Shown: one piece after another, positions 47,635 through 56,351 of the stretch
Layout: each line of letters begins with the position of its first letter
Position numbering within the stretch: the stretch's first letter is position 1
Assembly (NCBI GenBank): GCA_934623575.1
Contig: CAKTVL010000001.1
Coordinates: forward strand, 62,001 to 126,000
Direction of reading: 5' to 3'
Length of the DNA: 64,000 nucleotides
Source of the DNA: an uncultured Oscillospiraceae bacterium
GTDB taxonomy: Bacteria; Bacillota; Clostridia; Oscillospirales; Oscillospiraceae
Notes under the pieces: generated by a model
Databases searched by the model: none
The model's input: the letters and a program-made list of their open reading frames with translations, nothing else
Told to the model about the DNA's origin: nothing
Translations under genes and position numbers: made by a program

Positions 47635-48510
47635 ATGGAAACACACAAAAAACGGCGGGGGGACCGGAAGGACGGCCGGCTGCTGCGGGAGCTGGACTCC
47701 CTGCACTTCATCACCGGCGTGATCTATCCCAACCGCTGCGATAACGAGGCCTATATCTCCGTGAAGGTGGATCTGACCGCCATGAACGAGTATCTGGCCA
47801 AGAAGAACGAGACGGAGAAGGACTTCCCCTACACCATGTTCCACATCGTGGTGGCGGCGCTGGAAAAGACCATCACCCTGCGGCCCAAGCTGAACCGCTT
47901 TATCGTCAACAGCAATTTCTATCAGCGCAACGAGGTGTCCGCCGCCTTCGTGGTGAAAAAGCAGTTTTCCGACAAGGGCGCCGAGGCGCTGGCGGTTCTG
48001 CACAGCCGGGAGGAGAACACGCTGGAGGACATCCACGAGTACATCCGCAAGCAGGTACAGGAGTGCCGCAGCGACAAGGTGGACCCCACCACCGGCGTGA
48101 TGGACTATCTCAACAAGATCCCCCGCTTTATCAGCAAGTCCGCCATCCGCATCCTGATGTGGCTGGACAAGCACGGCTGGGTGCCGGCGGACATCATCGC
48201 CACCGACCCCTACTACAACTCCGTGGTCATCTCCAACCTGGGCTCCATCAAGCTCAAGTGCGGCTATCACCACCTGACCAACTGGGGCACCTGCTCCCTG
48301 TTCTGCATCATCGGCGAGAAGAAGAAGGCCCCCTACTACAACGAGGACGGCAGCTTCACCATGAAGGAGACGCTGGAGCTGGGACTGACCATCGACGAGC
48401 GGCTGGCCGACGGCTACTACTATTCCAAGTCCGTCCGGCTGCTGGAATACCTGCTGACACACCCTGAGGAGCTGGAAAAGCCCATGAACGAGGAGGTTCA
48501 ATATGAGTGA
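47635..48510 (+). CDS. CAT/E2-type acyltransferase-like protein with altered active site
   Basis: A 291-residue protein resembling the trimeric catalytic domain of 2-oxoacid dehydrogenase E2 or chloramphenicol acetyltransferase: PYTMFHIVVAALEKTITLRP, PKLNRFIVNSNFYQRNEVSA, SVVISNLGSIKLKCGYHHLT, and the C-terminal ELGLTIDERLADGYYYSKSV. The last segment aligns with the E2 motif Asp-His-Arg-x-x-x-Asp-Gly, but the catalytic His is Glu (DERLADG). No lipoyl domain. It overlaps the acyl-CoA ligase gene by 8 bases, so the two are probably one pathway or complex. Catalytic status is uncertain. Confidence 0.75.
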   Translation: METHKKRRGDRKDGRLLRELDSLHFITGVIYPNRCDNEAYISVKVDLTAMNEYLAKKNETEKDFPYTMFHIVVAALEKTITLRPKLNRFIVNSNFYQRNEVSAAFVVKKQFSDKGAEALAVLHSREENTLEDIHEYIRKQVQECRSDKVDPTTGVMDYLNKIPRFISKSAIRILMWLDKHGWVPADIIATDPYYNSVVISNLGSIKLKCGYHHLTNWGTCSLFCIIGEKKKAPYYNEDGSFTMKETLELGLTIDERLADGYYYSKSVRLLEYLLTHPEELEKPMNEEVQYE

Positions 48511-50236
48511 AGTAAAGACCCCGTGGAAGGACTATATGGGCGACGTGCCCATGCACCTGGACTATTTCCAGGGCAGCATGTTCGACGCCGTGGAGCGCAT
48601 GGCGGACATGTACCCCAACAACATCGCCTTTGACTTCATGGGCAAGTCCACCACCTATAAAAAGATGGTGCAGGAGATCGAGAAGTGCGCCAAGAGCCTG
48701 AAGACCCTGGGCGTGCGCCCCGGCGACAAGGTCACCATCGCCATGCCCAACTGCCCCCAGGCCATCTATATGTTCTACGCGGTGAACCTGGTGGGCGGCA
48801 TCGCCAACATGATCCACCCCCTGTCGGCGGAGAAGGAGATCGAGTTCTATCTCAACGCCTCCGAGTCCACCACCGCCATCACCCTGGACCAGTTCTACGA
48901 CAAGTTCGAGCACATCCGGCAGAACACCAAGATCATCAACATCATCATCGCCTCCGTCAAGGATGCGCTGTCCCGCACCATCCGGGCGGGCTATATGCTC
49001 ACCGAGGGCCGCAAGATCCAGAAGATCCCCGAGGACGCCCCGGTCATCCGCTGGAAGGAATTCATGGACATGTCCCGGTACTGCTTCTACAAGAATTACC
49101 GGGTGGAGCGCGGCTTCGACGACCCCGCGGTGATCCTGTACTCCGGCGGCACCACCGGCACCACCAAGGGCATCGTGCTGACCAACGGCAACTTCAACGC
49201 CCTGGGCCAGCAGATCATCGCCACCAACCCCATGTTCCGCCCCGGTGACAAGATGCTGGCGGCCATGCCCCTGTTCCACGGCTTCGGCCTGGGCGTGTGC
49301 GTCCATTCCATGCTGGCCAACGGCGGCCGCTGCATCCTGATCCCCCGGTTCACCGCCAAGAGCTACGCCAAGCAGATCGTCAAGTATAAGTGCAACTTCA
49401 TCGCCGGCGTGCCCACGCTGTATGAGGCGCTGCTGCGCCTACCCAGCATGGACGGCGCCGACCTCAGCAGCCTGAAGGGCGTGTTCTCCGGCGGCGACAG
49501 CCTGTCCATCGAGCTGAAGAAGAAGTTCGACAAGTTCCTGTACGACCACAAGGCCGTCATCCAGGTCCGCGAGGGCTACGGCACCACCGAGACGGTGACC
49601 GCCTGCTGCCTGACCCCCACCAATATCTATAAAGAAGGCTCCATCGGCCTGCCCTTCCCCGACACCTATATCAAGATCGTCAAGCCCGACACCGACGAGG
49701 AGCTGCCCTACGGCGAGGAGGGCGAGATCCTGCTGGCCGGCCCCACGGTCATGAAGGAGTACATGAACAACCCCGAGGAGACCGCCCACACCCTGCGCAA
49801 GCACGCGGACGGCCTGACCTGGGTGTACACCGGCGACCTGGGCACCATGGACGAGCAGGGCTTCATCTACTTCAAGGGCCGCGCCAAGCGCATGATCATC
49901 ACCTCCGGCTACAACGTCTATCCCGGCCAGCTGGAGAACATTCTGGATGCCCACGAGGCCGTGCAGATGAGCTGCATTATCGGCGTGCCCGACCCCTACA
50001 AGATGCAGAAGGTCAAGGCCTTCGTCATGCTGAAGCCGGGCACCCCCGCCACGGACGAGACCAAGCAGCAGCTGCTGGACTACTGCCGCAAGCACGTGGC
50101 CAAGTACGCCATGCCCTACGACATCGAGTTCCGGGACGAGCTGCCCAAGACCCTGGTGGGCAAGGTGGCCTACCGCGTGCTGGAGGATGAGGAAAAGGCC
50201 AAGCTGGCCGCCCAGGCGGAGCAGGCCGAGGCGTGA
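48503..50236 (+). CDS. AMP-forming acyl-CoA synthetase
   Basis: A 577-residue member of the ANL superfamily. Motif A3 is LYSGGTTGTTKGIVLTN, followed by MPLFHGFGLGVCVHSMLANG, the A5 motif REGYGTTETVTACCLTP, A7 VYTGDLGTMDEQGFIYFKGR, and A10 with the catalytic Lys near PKTLVGKVAYR. This activates a carboxylic acid, probably a medium- or long-chain fatty acid, as acyl-AMP then acyl-CoA. Overlaps the upstream acyltransferase-like gene. The substrate is not identifiable from sequence alone. Confidence 0.9.
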   Translation: MSEVKTPWKDYMGDVPMHLDYFQGSMFDAVERMADMYPNNIAFDFMGKSTTYKKMVQEIEKCAKSLKTLGVRPGDKVTIAMPNCPQAIYMFYAVNLVGGIANMIHPLSAEKEIEFYLNASESTTAITLDQFYDKFEHIRQNTKIINIIIASVKDALSRTIRAGYMLTEGRKIQKIPEDAPVIRWKEFMDMSRYCFYKNYRVERGFDDPAVILYSGGTTGTTKGIVLTNGNFNALGQQIIATNPMFRPGDKMLAAMPLFHGFGLGVCVHSMLANGGRCILIPRFTAKSYAKQIVKYKCNFIAGVPTLYEALLRLPSMDGADLSSLKGVFSGGDSLSIELKKKFDKFLYDHKAVIQVREGYGTTETVTACCLTPTNIYKEGSIGLPFPDTYIKIVKPDTDEELPYGEEGEILLAGPTVMKEYMNNPEETAHTLRKHADGLTWVYTGDLGTMDEQGFIYFKGRAKRMIITSGYNVYPGQLENILDAHEAVQMSCIIGVPDPYKMQKVKAFVMLKPGTPATDETKQQLLDYCRKHVAKYAMPYDIEFRDELPKTLVGKVAYRVLEDEEKAKLAAQAEQAEA

Positions 50237-50271
50237 CCATCCCCCGCGAGAAATACTAAGGAGGCTGTGCT

Positions 50272-50961
50272 ATGGATGCGGAGCTGATACGGCAATATAC
50301 CCTGATCGTGGACTTTCTGGGCCATGTGCTGGGCCCTGACTACGAGATCGCCCTCCACGAGCTGGAGGACGACTCCAACCGGATCATCGCCATCGCCAAC
50401 GGCGAGCTGACCGGGCGGCACATCGGCTCCCCTCTCAGCAATAAAATGCTGGAATTCGTGGCCGGCAACCTGTATGAGACCCAGAACTATGTGCTGAACT
50501 TTGAGTCCGTGTCCGCCACGGGCAAGACCATGTGCTCCAACTCCATGTTCATCAAGGGGCGGCACGGGGAGCTCAGCGGCCTGCTGTGCATCAACTTCGA
50601 CGCCAGCCGCTACGAGGAGCTGAGCCGCAGGGTCATGGAGCTGTGCGGCGGCGGGCTGAAGCGGGGCGTTCCCAGCGGCACCCGGCTCATTGCCGACGGC
50701 AATGACCCGGTGGAGACGCCGGTGCGCAGCGGCTATCCCACATCCATCGCCGGCGCCACCGCCAGCATCGTCTCCCAGGTGGTGGCCAACTACCCGGTGG
50801 AGGTGGACCGCCTGACCCAGGACGAGAAGATGGAGATCATGGACATCCTGAACCGCAAGGGCGTGTTTTTGCTGAAGGGCTCCGTCAGCCATGTGGCGCA
50901 GACGCTGCACAGCAGCGAGGCCAGCATCTACCGCTATCTGGGCAAGCTGAACAACAAGTAA
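50272..50961 (+). CDS. YheO-type PAS domain/HTH transcriptional regulator
   Basis: A 229-residue protein. Residues 1-125 form a YheO-like PAS sensor (YTLIVDFLGHVLGPDYEIAL, HELEDDSNRIIAIANGELTG, LSGLLCINFDASRY). Residues 170-229 carry an HTH (LTQDEKMEIMDILNRKGVFL, KGSVSHVAQTLHSSEASIYR). DauR and related proteins of this class regulate amino-acid or nucleobase pathways. It lies 35 bases after the acyl-CoA ligase with its own AGGAGG site and a terminator after it, so it may regulate that operon. Confidence 0.85.
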   Translation: MDAELIRQYTLIVDFLGHVLGPDYEIALHELEDDSNRIIAIANGELTGRHIGSPLSNKMLEFVAGNLYETQNYVLNFESVSATGKTMCSNSMFIKGRHGELSGLLCINFDASRYEELSRRVMELCGGGLKRGVPSGTRLIADGNDPVETPVRSGYPTSIAGATASIVSQVVANYPVEVDRLTQDEKMEIMDILNRKGVFLLKGSVSHVAQTLHSSEASIYRYLGKLNNK

Positions 50962-50990
50962 AAAAAGGGCGCCCTTGGCGCCCTTTTTTT
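50961..50990 (+). terminator. terminator after the YheO-type regulator
   Basis: AAAAAAGGGCGCC-CTT-GGCGCCCTTTTTTT. Confidence 0.85.
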
Positions 50991-51000
50991 ATACCGGTCA

Positions 51001-51029
51001 TTGACCGGGCACCGGAAATGCTTTATAAT
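51001..51029 (+). promoter_or_regulatory. promoter of the XpaC-TelA-TPM operon
   Basis: TTGACC (51001-51006), 17 bases, TATAAT (51024-51029). Because transcription would begin near 51036, upstream in-frame ATGs are excluded and TTG 51064 is favoured. Confidence 0.8.
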
Positions 51030-51063
51030 GTATAGTCACAAACAAGAACTGGAGGCGACCGGA

Positions 51064-51843
51064 TTGAAAACCAAGACCATCGTCCATAAATCAGCCGCAC
51101 CCATCTATGCCGCGGCGGTGACATGGGTGCTGTACGCACTGCTGTTCCCGCTGTATCAGGTGGGGCACTTCCTGCTGGCGGCCGGCGCCGCCGCCGTGGT
51201 GGCCCTCATCGCCCGGATGTTCTGCCGGGACGTCACCGAGACCGTGGAGGTCCCGGAGGAGCCGGTGTCCACCGGCAACGTGGAGCTGGACAAGGCCATC
51301 GCCGAGGGCGACGCCGCCATCAAGGTCATGCGCACCCTGAACGACAGCATCCAGGACGAGACCATCTCCGGCCAGATCGACCGGCTGGAGGAGGTCAGCG
51401 GCAAGATCTTCGACCATGTAAAGGCCCGCCCGGAGAAGCTGCCCCAGATCCGCAAATTCATGAGCTACTATCTGCCCACCACCCTGAAGCTGCTGCGCAG
51501 CTACGACGAGCTGAGCCGACAGGGCGTCAGCGGGCAGAACATCACCGGCACCATGGAGAAGGTGGAGGGCATGATGGCCGCCATCGTGCTGGCCTTCGAA
51601 AAGCAGCTGGACGCCCTGTTCGGTGACCAGGCCATGGACATCTCCACCGACGTCACCGTGCTGGAGAACATGATGGCCCGGGAGGGCCTCGCCGGCGGGG
51701 ACGTGCTGCACAAGACGGCGCAGGAAACCCCGGTGACCGACCCCGACCCGTCGCTGGACATCCGCAATACCAACGCACAGACCCAGCCGCCGGAGGGCGA
51801 GAGCAGCGTGGACGCCGGGAACGGCATCACCCTGGAGCTGTAG
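51064..51843 (+). CDS. XpaC-family (5-bromo-4-chloroindolyl phosphate hydrolysis) membrane protein
   Basis: A 259-residue protein with a TTG start at 51064, 8 bases after GGAGG. Two membrane segments near the N-terminus (PIYAAAVTWVLYALLFPLYQ, then VGHFLLAAGAAAVVALIARM) are followed by a helical cytoplasmic domain (DKAIAEGDAAIKVMRTLNDS, IRKFMSYYLPTTLKLLRSYD) typical of XpaC/YceG-like proteins, and a low-complexity acidic tail. XpaC genes usually sit beside telA, as here. The family function is not established; a role in envelope stress or tolerance is proposed for the group. Confidence 0.85.
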   Translation: MKTKTIVHKSAAPIYAAAVTWVLYALLFPLYQVGHFLLAAGAAAVVALIARMFCRDVTETVEVPEEPVSTGNVELDKAIAEGDAAIKVMRTLNDSIQDETISGQIDRLEEVSGKIFDHVKARPEKLPQIRKFMSYYLPTTLKLLRSYDELSRQGVSGQNITGTMEKVEGMMAAIVLAFEKQLDALFGDQAMDISTDVTVLENMMAREGLAGGDVLHKTAQETPVTDPDPSLDIRNTNAQTQPPEGESSVDAGNGITLEL

Positions 51844-51897
51844 TGCAATACAACATGTAATTTTTTGTAAGAAAATCACAGAAAGGAATCGAAAAAC

Positions 51898-53073
51898 ATG
51901 GCTGACAACATGATGCCCGAGCTGACCCTGACCCCTGACGATACCGCCGCCGCTGCCGCGGTGGAGGTCCCCTCCCTGACGCTGACGCCGGAGGCGCCCG
52001 AGGTGCCCCAGCAGGAAGAAAAGAAGATCGAGCCGGTGGAGATGGATGACAAGCTGCTGACTGACGAGGAAAAGAAGGCCGTGGAGGAATTCTCCCACAA
52101 GATCGACATCCGCGACACCAACCAGGTGCTGCAGTACGGCGCGGCGGCTCAGAAGAGCGTGGCCTCCTTCTCCGAGAACGCCCTGAACAACGTCCGCAGC
52201 AAGGACATGGGCGAGATCGGCGAGGACCTGAGCCGTCTGGTGGTGGAGCTGAAGGGCTTCGGCGAGGACGAGGAGAAGAAGGGCCTGTTCGGCATCTTCA
52301 AGAAGGCCGGAAACAAGCTGGAGACCATGAAGGCCCAGTACAACAAGGTCGAGGCCAACGTGGACAAGATCGCCCAGAATCTGGAGAACCATCAGATCAC
52401 GCTGCTGAAGGACGTGGCCATGTTCGACCAGATGTATGAGCTGAACCTAAAGTACTACAAGGAACTGACCATGTACATCCTGGCCGGCAAGAAGCGCCTG
52501 GCCGAGGTGCGCTCCATCGAGCTGGAGGAGCTGCGCAAGAAGGCGGAGCAGACCGGTCTTGCCGAGGACGCCCAGGCCTACAACGACCTGGTGAACCTGT
52601 GCAGCCGCTTCGAGAAGAAGCTCCACGACCTGGAGCTGACCCGCATGGTGTCCGTGCAGATGGGCCCCCAGACCCGCCTGCTGCAGAACAATGACACCCT
52701 GATGATCGAGAAGATCCAGTCCTCCCTGGTGAACACCATCCCCCTGTGGAAGAGCCAGATGGTGCTGGCTCTGGGCATGGAGCACAGCCGTCAGGCCACC
52801 GCCGCCCAGAACGCCGTCACCGAGATGACCAACGACCTGCTGAAGAAGAATGCCGACACCCTGAAGATGGGCACCATCGCCACCGCCAAGGAGGCCGAGC
52901 GCTCCATCATCGACATCGAGACGCTGCAACACACCAACCAGCAGCTGATCTCCACCCTGGACGAGGTGCTGACCATCCAGCAGGAGGGCGCGGCCAAGCG
53001 CAAGGAGGCCGAGGTCGAGCTGGGCAAGATCGAGGGCGAGCTGAAGCAGAAGCTGATGGAGCTGCGCGGCTGA
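51898..53073 (+). CDS. TelA-family toxic anion resistance protein
   Basis: A 391-residue cytoplasmic, almost entirely helical protein. The N-terminus is a disordered acidic segment. The family core is seen in IDIRDTNQVLQYGAAAQKSV, KKGLFGIFKKAGNKLETMKA, YKELTMYILAGKKRLAEVRS, and MVSVQMGPQTRLLQNNDTLM followed by IEKIQSSLVNTIPLWKSQMV. TelA/KlaA relatives are linked to tellurite and antibiotic or envelope tolerance by an unclear mechanism. It lies 54 bases after the XpaC gene, and both share one promoter. Confidence 0.92.
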   Translation: MADNMMPELTLTPDDTAAAAAVEVPSLTLTPEAPEVPQQEEKKIEPVEMDDKLLTDEEKKAVEEFSHKIDIRDTNQVLQYGAAAQKSVASFSENALNNVRSKDMGEIGEDLSRLVVELKGFGEDEEKKGLFGIFKKAGNKLETMKAQYNKVEANVDKIAQNLENHQITLLKDVAMFDQMYELNLKYYKELTMYILAGKKRLAEVRSIELEELRKKAEQTGLAEDAQAYNDLVNLCSRFEKKLHDLELTRMVSVQMGPQTRLLQNNDTLMIEKIQSSLVNTIPLWKSQMVLALGMEHSRQATAAQNAVTEMTNDLLKKNADTLKMGTIATAKEAERSIIDIETLQHTNQQLISTLDEVLTIQQEGAAKRKEAEVELGKIEGELKQKLMELRG

Positions 53074-53110
53074 GAAACAGAAATACTCTCCTTTGGAAAG
53101 GGGAACCACT

Positions 53111-54178
53111 ATGAAATTCTTCCAAAAACGCGGTACGGCGCTGGTGGTGCTGGTGCTGGCCATCGTGGGCGCTATCTTCATCGGCCAGAGCCGCAAGGAC
53201 GCCTTTCTGGCCAAAAAGCCCACGGCGCTGCCGGACGTAAGCTATCAGAACTGGATCTGCGACGACGCCGGTCTGCTGAATGACCAGACGGAACAGCTGA
53301 TCCGGGACTACAACAACAGCTGGAATGATAAATACTACGCCATCGTGGCGGTGGCCACCATCGACCACCTCTCCGGCTGGGACGGCCAGGACTTCGCCGC
53401 CAACCTGGGGCAGCAGTGGGGCCTGGGCGCCAACGACATGATACTGCTGCTGGTGAAGGACGGCGACTGGCAGGTCTACTGCGGCGACAACGTGGGCTAT
53501 GTCATGACCGACACCCAGCAGAACAAGCTGCGGCAGGCCATCGAGACCACCTATTACAGCGGCGACTTCGACAGCGCCGTCACCGCCTTCTTCCGTCAGG
53601 CGGACGTATTCTACGGGCAGGCGCAGCTGGGCGGCGGCTACAGCAGCGGTGACGACGGCTGGTACGCCCCTGCCGCCCCGGCGGCCGCCGGCAGCAGCGG
53701 CGTGTCCATCGGCAGCGTGGTGCTGCTGATCGTGGCCATCTTCGTGGTGTGGATGCTGCTGGATGCCCTGCGGTACAGCCGCTACCGGCGGCGCTACATC
53801 GTGGGCGCGCCGGTGAACGTGGTGCGGCCCGTGTACTACCCCGTATTCTGGGGCCGGCGCTACGCGCCGCCTCCTCCGCCCCGTGCGCCCCGGCCGCCCC
53901 GTCCCCCTATGGGCGGCGGTCCGAGACCCCCTATGGGCGGCGGCCCGAGACCCCCTATGGGCGGCGGCCCGCGGCCCAGCGCACCGCGGCCCTCCCGGCC
54001 CGGCAGCCGCCCCTCCGGCGGCCCGAGACCCAGCGCGCCACGGCCCAGTCGCCCCAGCCGCCCCAGCCGCCCCAGCGGTGGCTTCAGCGGCGGCGGCTTT
54101 GGCGGCGGTTCCCGCGGAGGCGGCAGCCGCGGCGGTGGCTTTGGCGGCGGCGGCTTCGGCGGCGGCAAGCGTCGGTAA
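53111..54178 (+). CDS. TPM-domain membrane protein with Pro/Arg/Gly-rich tail
   Basis: A 355-residue protein. Membrane segment at about 10-28, then an extracytoplasmic TPM domain (DDAGLLNDQTEQLIRDYNNS, QQWGLGANDMILLLVKDGDW), a second membrane helix (VSIGSVVLLIVAIFVVWMLL), and a ~130-residue low-complexity tail. The tail has three tandem 24-base units encoding PPMGGGPR (53903-53974), PSR repeats, and a final Gly/Ser/Phe stretch with FGGG units. ATG 53111 follows AAAGGGG. TPM proteins (YgcG-like) are envelope associated; the tail may bind nucleic acid, wall polymer or partner proteins, which is inference. Third gene of the XpaC-TelA operon. Confidence 0.85.
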   Translation: MKFFQKRGTALVVLVLAIVGAIFIGQSRKDAFLAKKPTALPDVSYQNWICDDAGLLNDQTEQLIRDYNNSWNDKYYAIVAVATIDHLSGWDGQDFAANLGQQWGLGANDMILLLVKDGDWQVYCGDNVGYVMTDTQQNKLRQAIETTYYSGDFDSAVTAFFRQADVFYGQAQLGGGYSSGDDGWYAPAAPAAAGSSGVSIGSVVLLIVAIFVVWMLLDALRYSRYRRRYIVGAPVNVVRPVYYPVFWGRRYAPPPPPRAPRPPRPPMGGGPRPPMGGGPRPPMGGGPRPSAPRPSRPGSRPSGGPRPSAPRPSRPSRPSRPSGGFSGGGFGGGSRGGGSRGGGFGGGGFGGGKRR

Positions 54179-54184
54179 GCATAG

Positions 54185-54217
54185 TAAAAACACCCGGCCT
54201 GACGGCCGGGTGTTTTT
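54185..54217. terminator. bidirectional terminator after the TPM gene
   Basis: AAAAACACCCGGCC-TGAC-GGCCGGGTGTTTTT. Confidence 0.85.
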
Positions 54218-54245
54218 GCGCTGCGGGGCCTTCGGCCGGGGGTGT

Positions 54246-54967
54246 TTACTCCGAAGAGCTGACGGAAGCCACCGCACCTGGGTGATAAACTGCTCCAACC
54301 CCTGCCGCAGCAGCGCCGAGGCCCGCTGGCCCTCCCCCGTCTCGATGCAGGCGGTGAACTGCTCCACCCGCTCCAGACACCGCGCCGTGCCGGTGAGCCG
54401 TATATACTCCTTCCAGAACTCCAGATTCACCGTGGTAAGGGCGTTGAACAGCAGCGGTGTGATGGTGTTGCCGCTGAAGAAGGTGATGCCCCGGTGGTAG
54501 CGGAACAGCGCCTCGGCAAAGGCCTGCACGCCCTCCTCCGATGCCTGCACCACCTGCTGCTGCAGGGCCCGCAGGGCCGCCATATCCCCCGGCGTGTGCC
54601 GCGCGGCCAGCTCCTCCATGGCTGGGCCCTCCAGATAGTACCGCAGCTGCAATATGCTGCCCGCCGTCTTGGCGTCCGGTATGCCCCCGTGGAAGTCCAT
54701 AATGGCCCGCAGTGTCTCCAGACTGCCGGTCTGGGCATAGTCCGCCACGGTGACGCCCCGGCGGGAGGCGATGTCCAGAAACCCCAGCCGGTGCAGCTCC
54801 CGCAGCCCCTCATGGACCACGGTCTTGCTGATCTTTATCTCATCGGCCAGCTCCCGCTCAGTGGGCAGCCTGTCCCCCGGACGCAATTCGCCGGAGAGGA
54901 TCATCCCCTCCAGCTGCTGGATGAACAGCTCCTTCACCGTGGGCGCCACGATCTCGCGAAAGGCCAT
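54246..54967 (-). CDS. FadR/GntR-family regulator with a C-terminal frameshift
   Basis: About 240 codons. N-terminal wHTH: VKELFIQQLEGMILSGELRP, then GDRLPTERELADEIKISKTV and VHEGLRELHRLGFL. The FCD domain follows (LQLRYYLEGPAMEELAARHT, ALFRYHRGITFFSGN). Close to the end the frame changes: read straight on, no stop occurs until 52907, deep in the antisense of the TPM and telA genes; a one-base shift near 54270-54285 gives a natural ending (VASVSSSE, stop at 54246). So the gene is either frameshifted or yields a grossly extended protein. The ATG at 54967 lacks a clear ribosome site, suggesting a disturbed 5' end too. Confidence 0.6.
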
Positions 54968-55741
54968 CGATCCCAACAGTACCGACAGTGACATTGCGGG
55001 TATCAAGAACTGGTTCAATGACAACCTTGCATAAAGCATGACAAGAAAAACAGCGGTGCGAGTGCAATCAGGAATCTACACAACATAGGAAAGCTCTGTG
55101 CTGCGTGTTGAACGCGGCACAGAGCTTTTTCCGTTTCTGGCGGTTTTTGGCGGCATATTTGATGCCCTGTTCGCAGGACACACCTTTACACTTCACGGAA
55201 TCAGACAATATGTAGCCAAGCCGCAAAAAGTCACGCGGAGCCGCGCATCGGCTACACGATACTGTAAATCACGGAATGATGCAATCCATACGCGCAAACG
55301 GGAGAAACTTCACGAAGCAGGCAAGCATTGATTTTTCTCACCTGATTTCAAGCCATGTTTGCCCGAAAATCTATGAAAATCCGGTTTGTTTGGAAAGCGT
55401 TCACAGTTTTATTTGAAAAACCATCTTGCAATATTCAGCGAAATCAAATATCAATCTTGGCGGTCAGAGGTAGAGACTGTCTCCCCCCGTTCTTGATTGA
55501 TAGGATGGATTTAGCGTTGGAATAGGTGTCGAAAATGTTGGCTTTTCGATTGTTAGAAGCGAGGAATGGCAGAGGTGTATGGGATTCCCCATCTCTCGTC
55601 GAACGCGCTCACACAGCAAAAAGTCAGATTGATCTCCTGTCTGACCGCCCCATACAGCGAGGAACGCCGCAGGGCGGCAAGCGAGGCGGCGAAAAAGTGC
55701 GGTGTTCATAGAAAAGACGCCGGAAGGCAAGAAAATTGTGA
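54968..55741. other. disturbed intergenic region, no convincing gene
   Basis: About 770 bases of lower G+C. It opens with DNA reading DIAGIKNWFNDNLA-stop on the + strand, like the cut-off end of a protein. A terminator (55089-55131: AAAGCTCTGTGC pairing with GCACAGAGCTTTTT) follows. The remainder to 55741 has only short frames without ribosome sites (for example 55526-55711, which reads as basic low-information peptide) and looks like element-border DNA. Confidence 0.45.
55089..55131 (+). terminator. rho-independent terminator in the disturbed region
   Basis: AAAGCTCTGTGC...GCACAGAGCTTTTT with internal CGCG pairing; no intact gene precedes it. Confidence 0.7.
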
Positions 55742-55770
55742 TTGACAAGTTTACTTGGCAACGATATAAT
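55742..55770 (+). promoter_or_regulatory. promoter of the XRE cassette
   Basis: TTGACA (55742-55747), 17 bases, TATAAT (55765-55770), both perfect. Confidence 0.85.
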
Positions 55771-55787
55771 AATGACAAGAAAACTTG
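55746..55787. promoter_or_regulatory. paired XRE operators around the -10 box
   Basis: Two 12-base palindromes, CAAGTTTACTTG (55746-55757) and CAAGAAAACTTG (55776-55787), are spaced 30 bases centre to centre. One overlaps the -35 and spacer, the other the transcription start, the usual design for autorepression by a Cro-like protein. Confidence 0.65.
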
Positions 55788-55807
55788 GAAAGGAGCGATT
55801 CTGTTCA

Positions 55808-56137
55808 ATGAATAAAGAGAAGATTTTGGAAAGCAGCCGCAGAGAAAACAAAAATAGAGATTTAGCAGAAATGGAAGTGACCGCGCAGGCGGGAAACATT
55901 GCCGGACGTGTCGGCGCTACGGTCTGCGTTGTTCTCACGCTTATCTTTCGTATCTTCACAAAAACGTACTTTCTAAGCCCGTGGGTTGTTTATTTCAGCA
56001 TCCTTACTACCCACACTCTTGTAAAGTATGCAAGGCTAAAGAGAAAAACCGACTTGATCCTTGGCATTCTCTATTTGGCGATGTGCCTCACGTTTCTTGC
56101 CTTTTTTATCCTGCGGCTTGTGGAGGTCAAGGAATGA
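55808..56137 (+). CDS. DUF6442-like small membrane protein
   Basis: A 109-residue protein: a charged N-terminus (NKEKILESSRRENKNRDLAE, MEVTAQAGNIAG) followed by three hydrophobic helices (GATVCVVLTLIFRIF, PWVVYFSILTTHTLV, LILGILYLAMCLTFLAFFIL). This layout occurs in small proteins co-encoded with XRE regulators in Clostridia (annotated DUF6442, from memory). ATG 55808 lies 12 bases after AAAGGAG. It overlaps the XRE gene by 4 bases (ATGA). Function unknown. Confidence 0.75.
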   Translation: MNKEKILESSRRENKNRDLAEMEVTAQAGNIAGRVGATVCVVLTLIFRIFTKTYFLSPWVVYFSILTTHTLVKYARLKRKTDLILGILYLAMCLTFLAFFILRLVEVKE

Positions 56138-56340
56138 ATGACGAGCTGAAATTGAAAAACAACCTCAAGGAAGCACGCGCAGAGAAAAAGCTATCCCAAA
56201 CACAACTGGCGGAAATGATCGGTGTATCGAGAAACACGATCAGTTCCATTGAAACAGGGCAATTCAACCCCACCGCAAAGCTGGCATTGATCCTCTGCAT
56301 TGCTCTGGACAAGAAATTTGAAGAACTGTTTTATTTTTAA
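56134..56340 (+). CDS. small XRE-family regulator (Cro/YozG-like)
   Basis: A 68-residue single-domain HTH protein: NNLKEARAEKKLSQTQLAEM, then IGVSRNTISSIETGQFNPTA and KLALILCIALDKKFEELFYF. Such minimal regulators repress their own operon; the two CAAG...CTTG palindromes at the promoter are the likely sites. It lies between two small membrane proteins, the first overlapping by 4 bases and the second 11 bases downstream. Confidence 0.9.
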   Translation: MNDELKLKNNLKEARAEKKLSQTQLAEMIGVSRNTISSIETGQFNPTAKLALILCIALDKKFEELFYF

Positions 56341-56351
56341 GGAGGAAGCGA

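Noticed and set aside
53860..54168. Proline-rich protein on the minus strand
   Set aside because: Simple antisense of the TPM tail repeats; no start signals.
55526..55711. Small basic protein (61 residues)
   Set aside because: No ribosome site, no promoter, and composition typical of untranslated element-border DNA.
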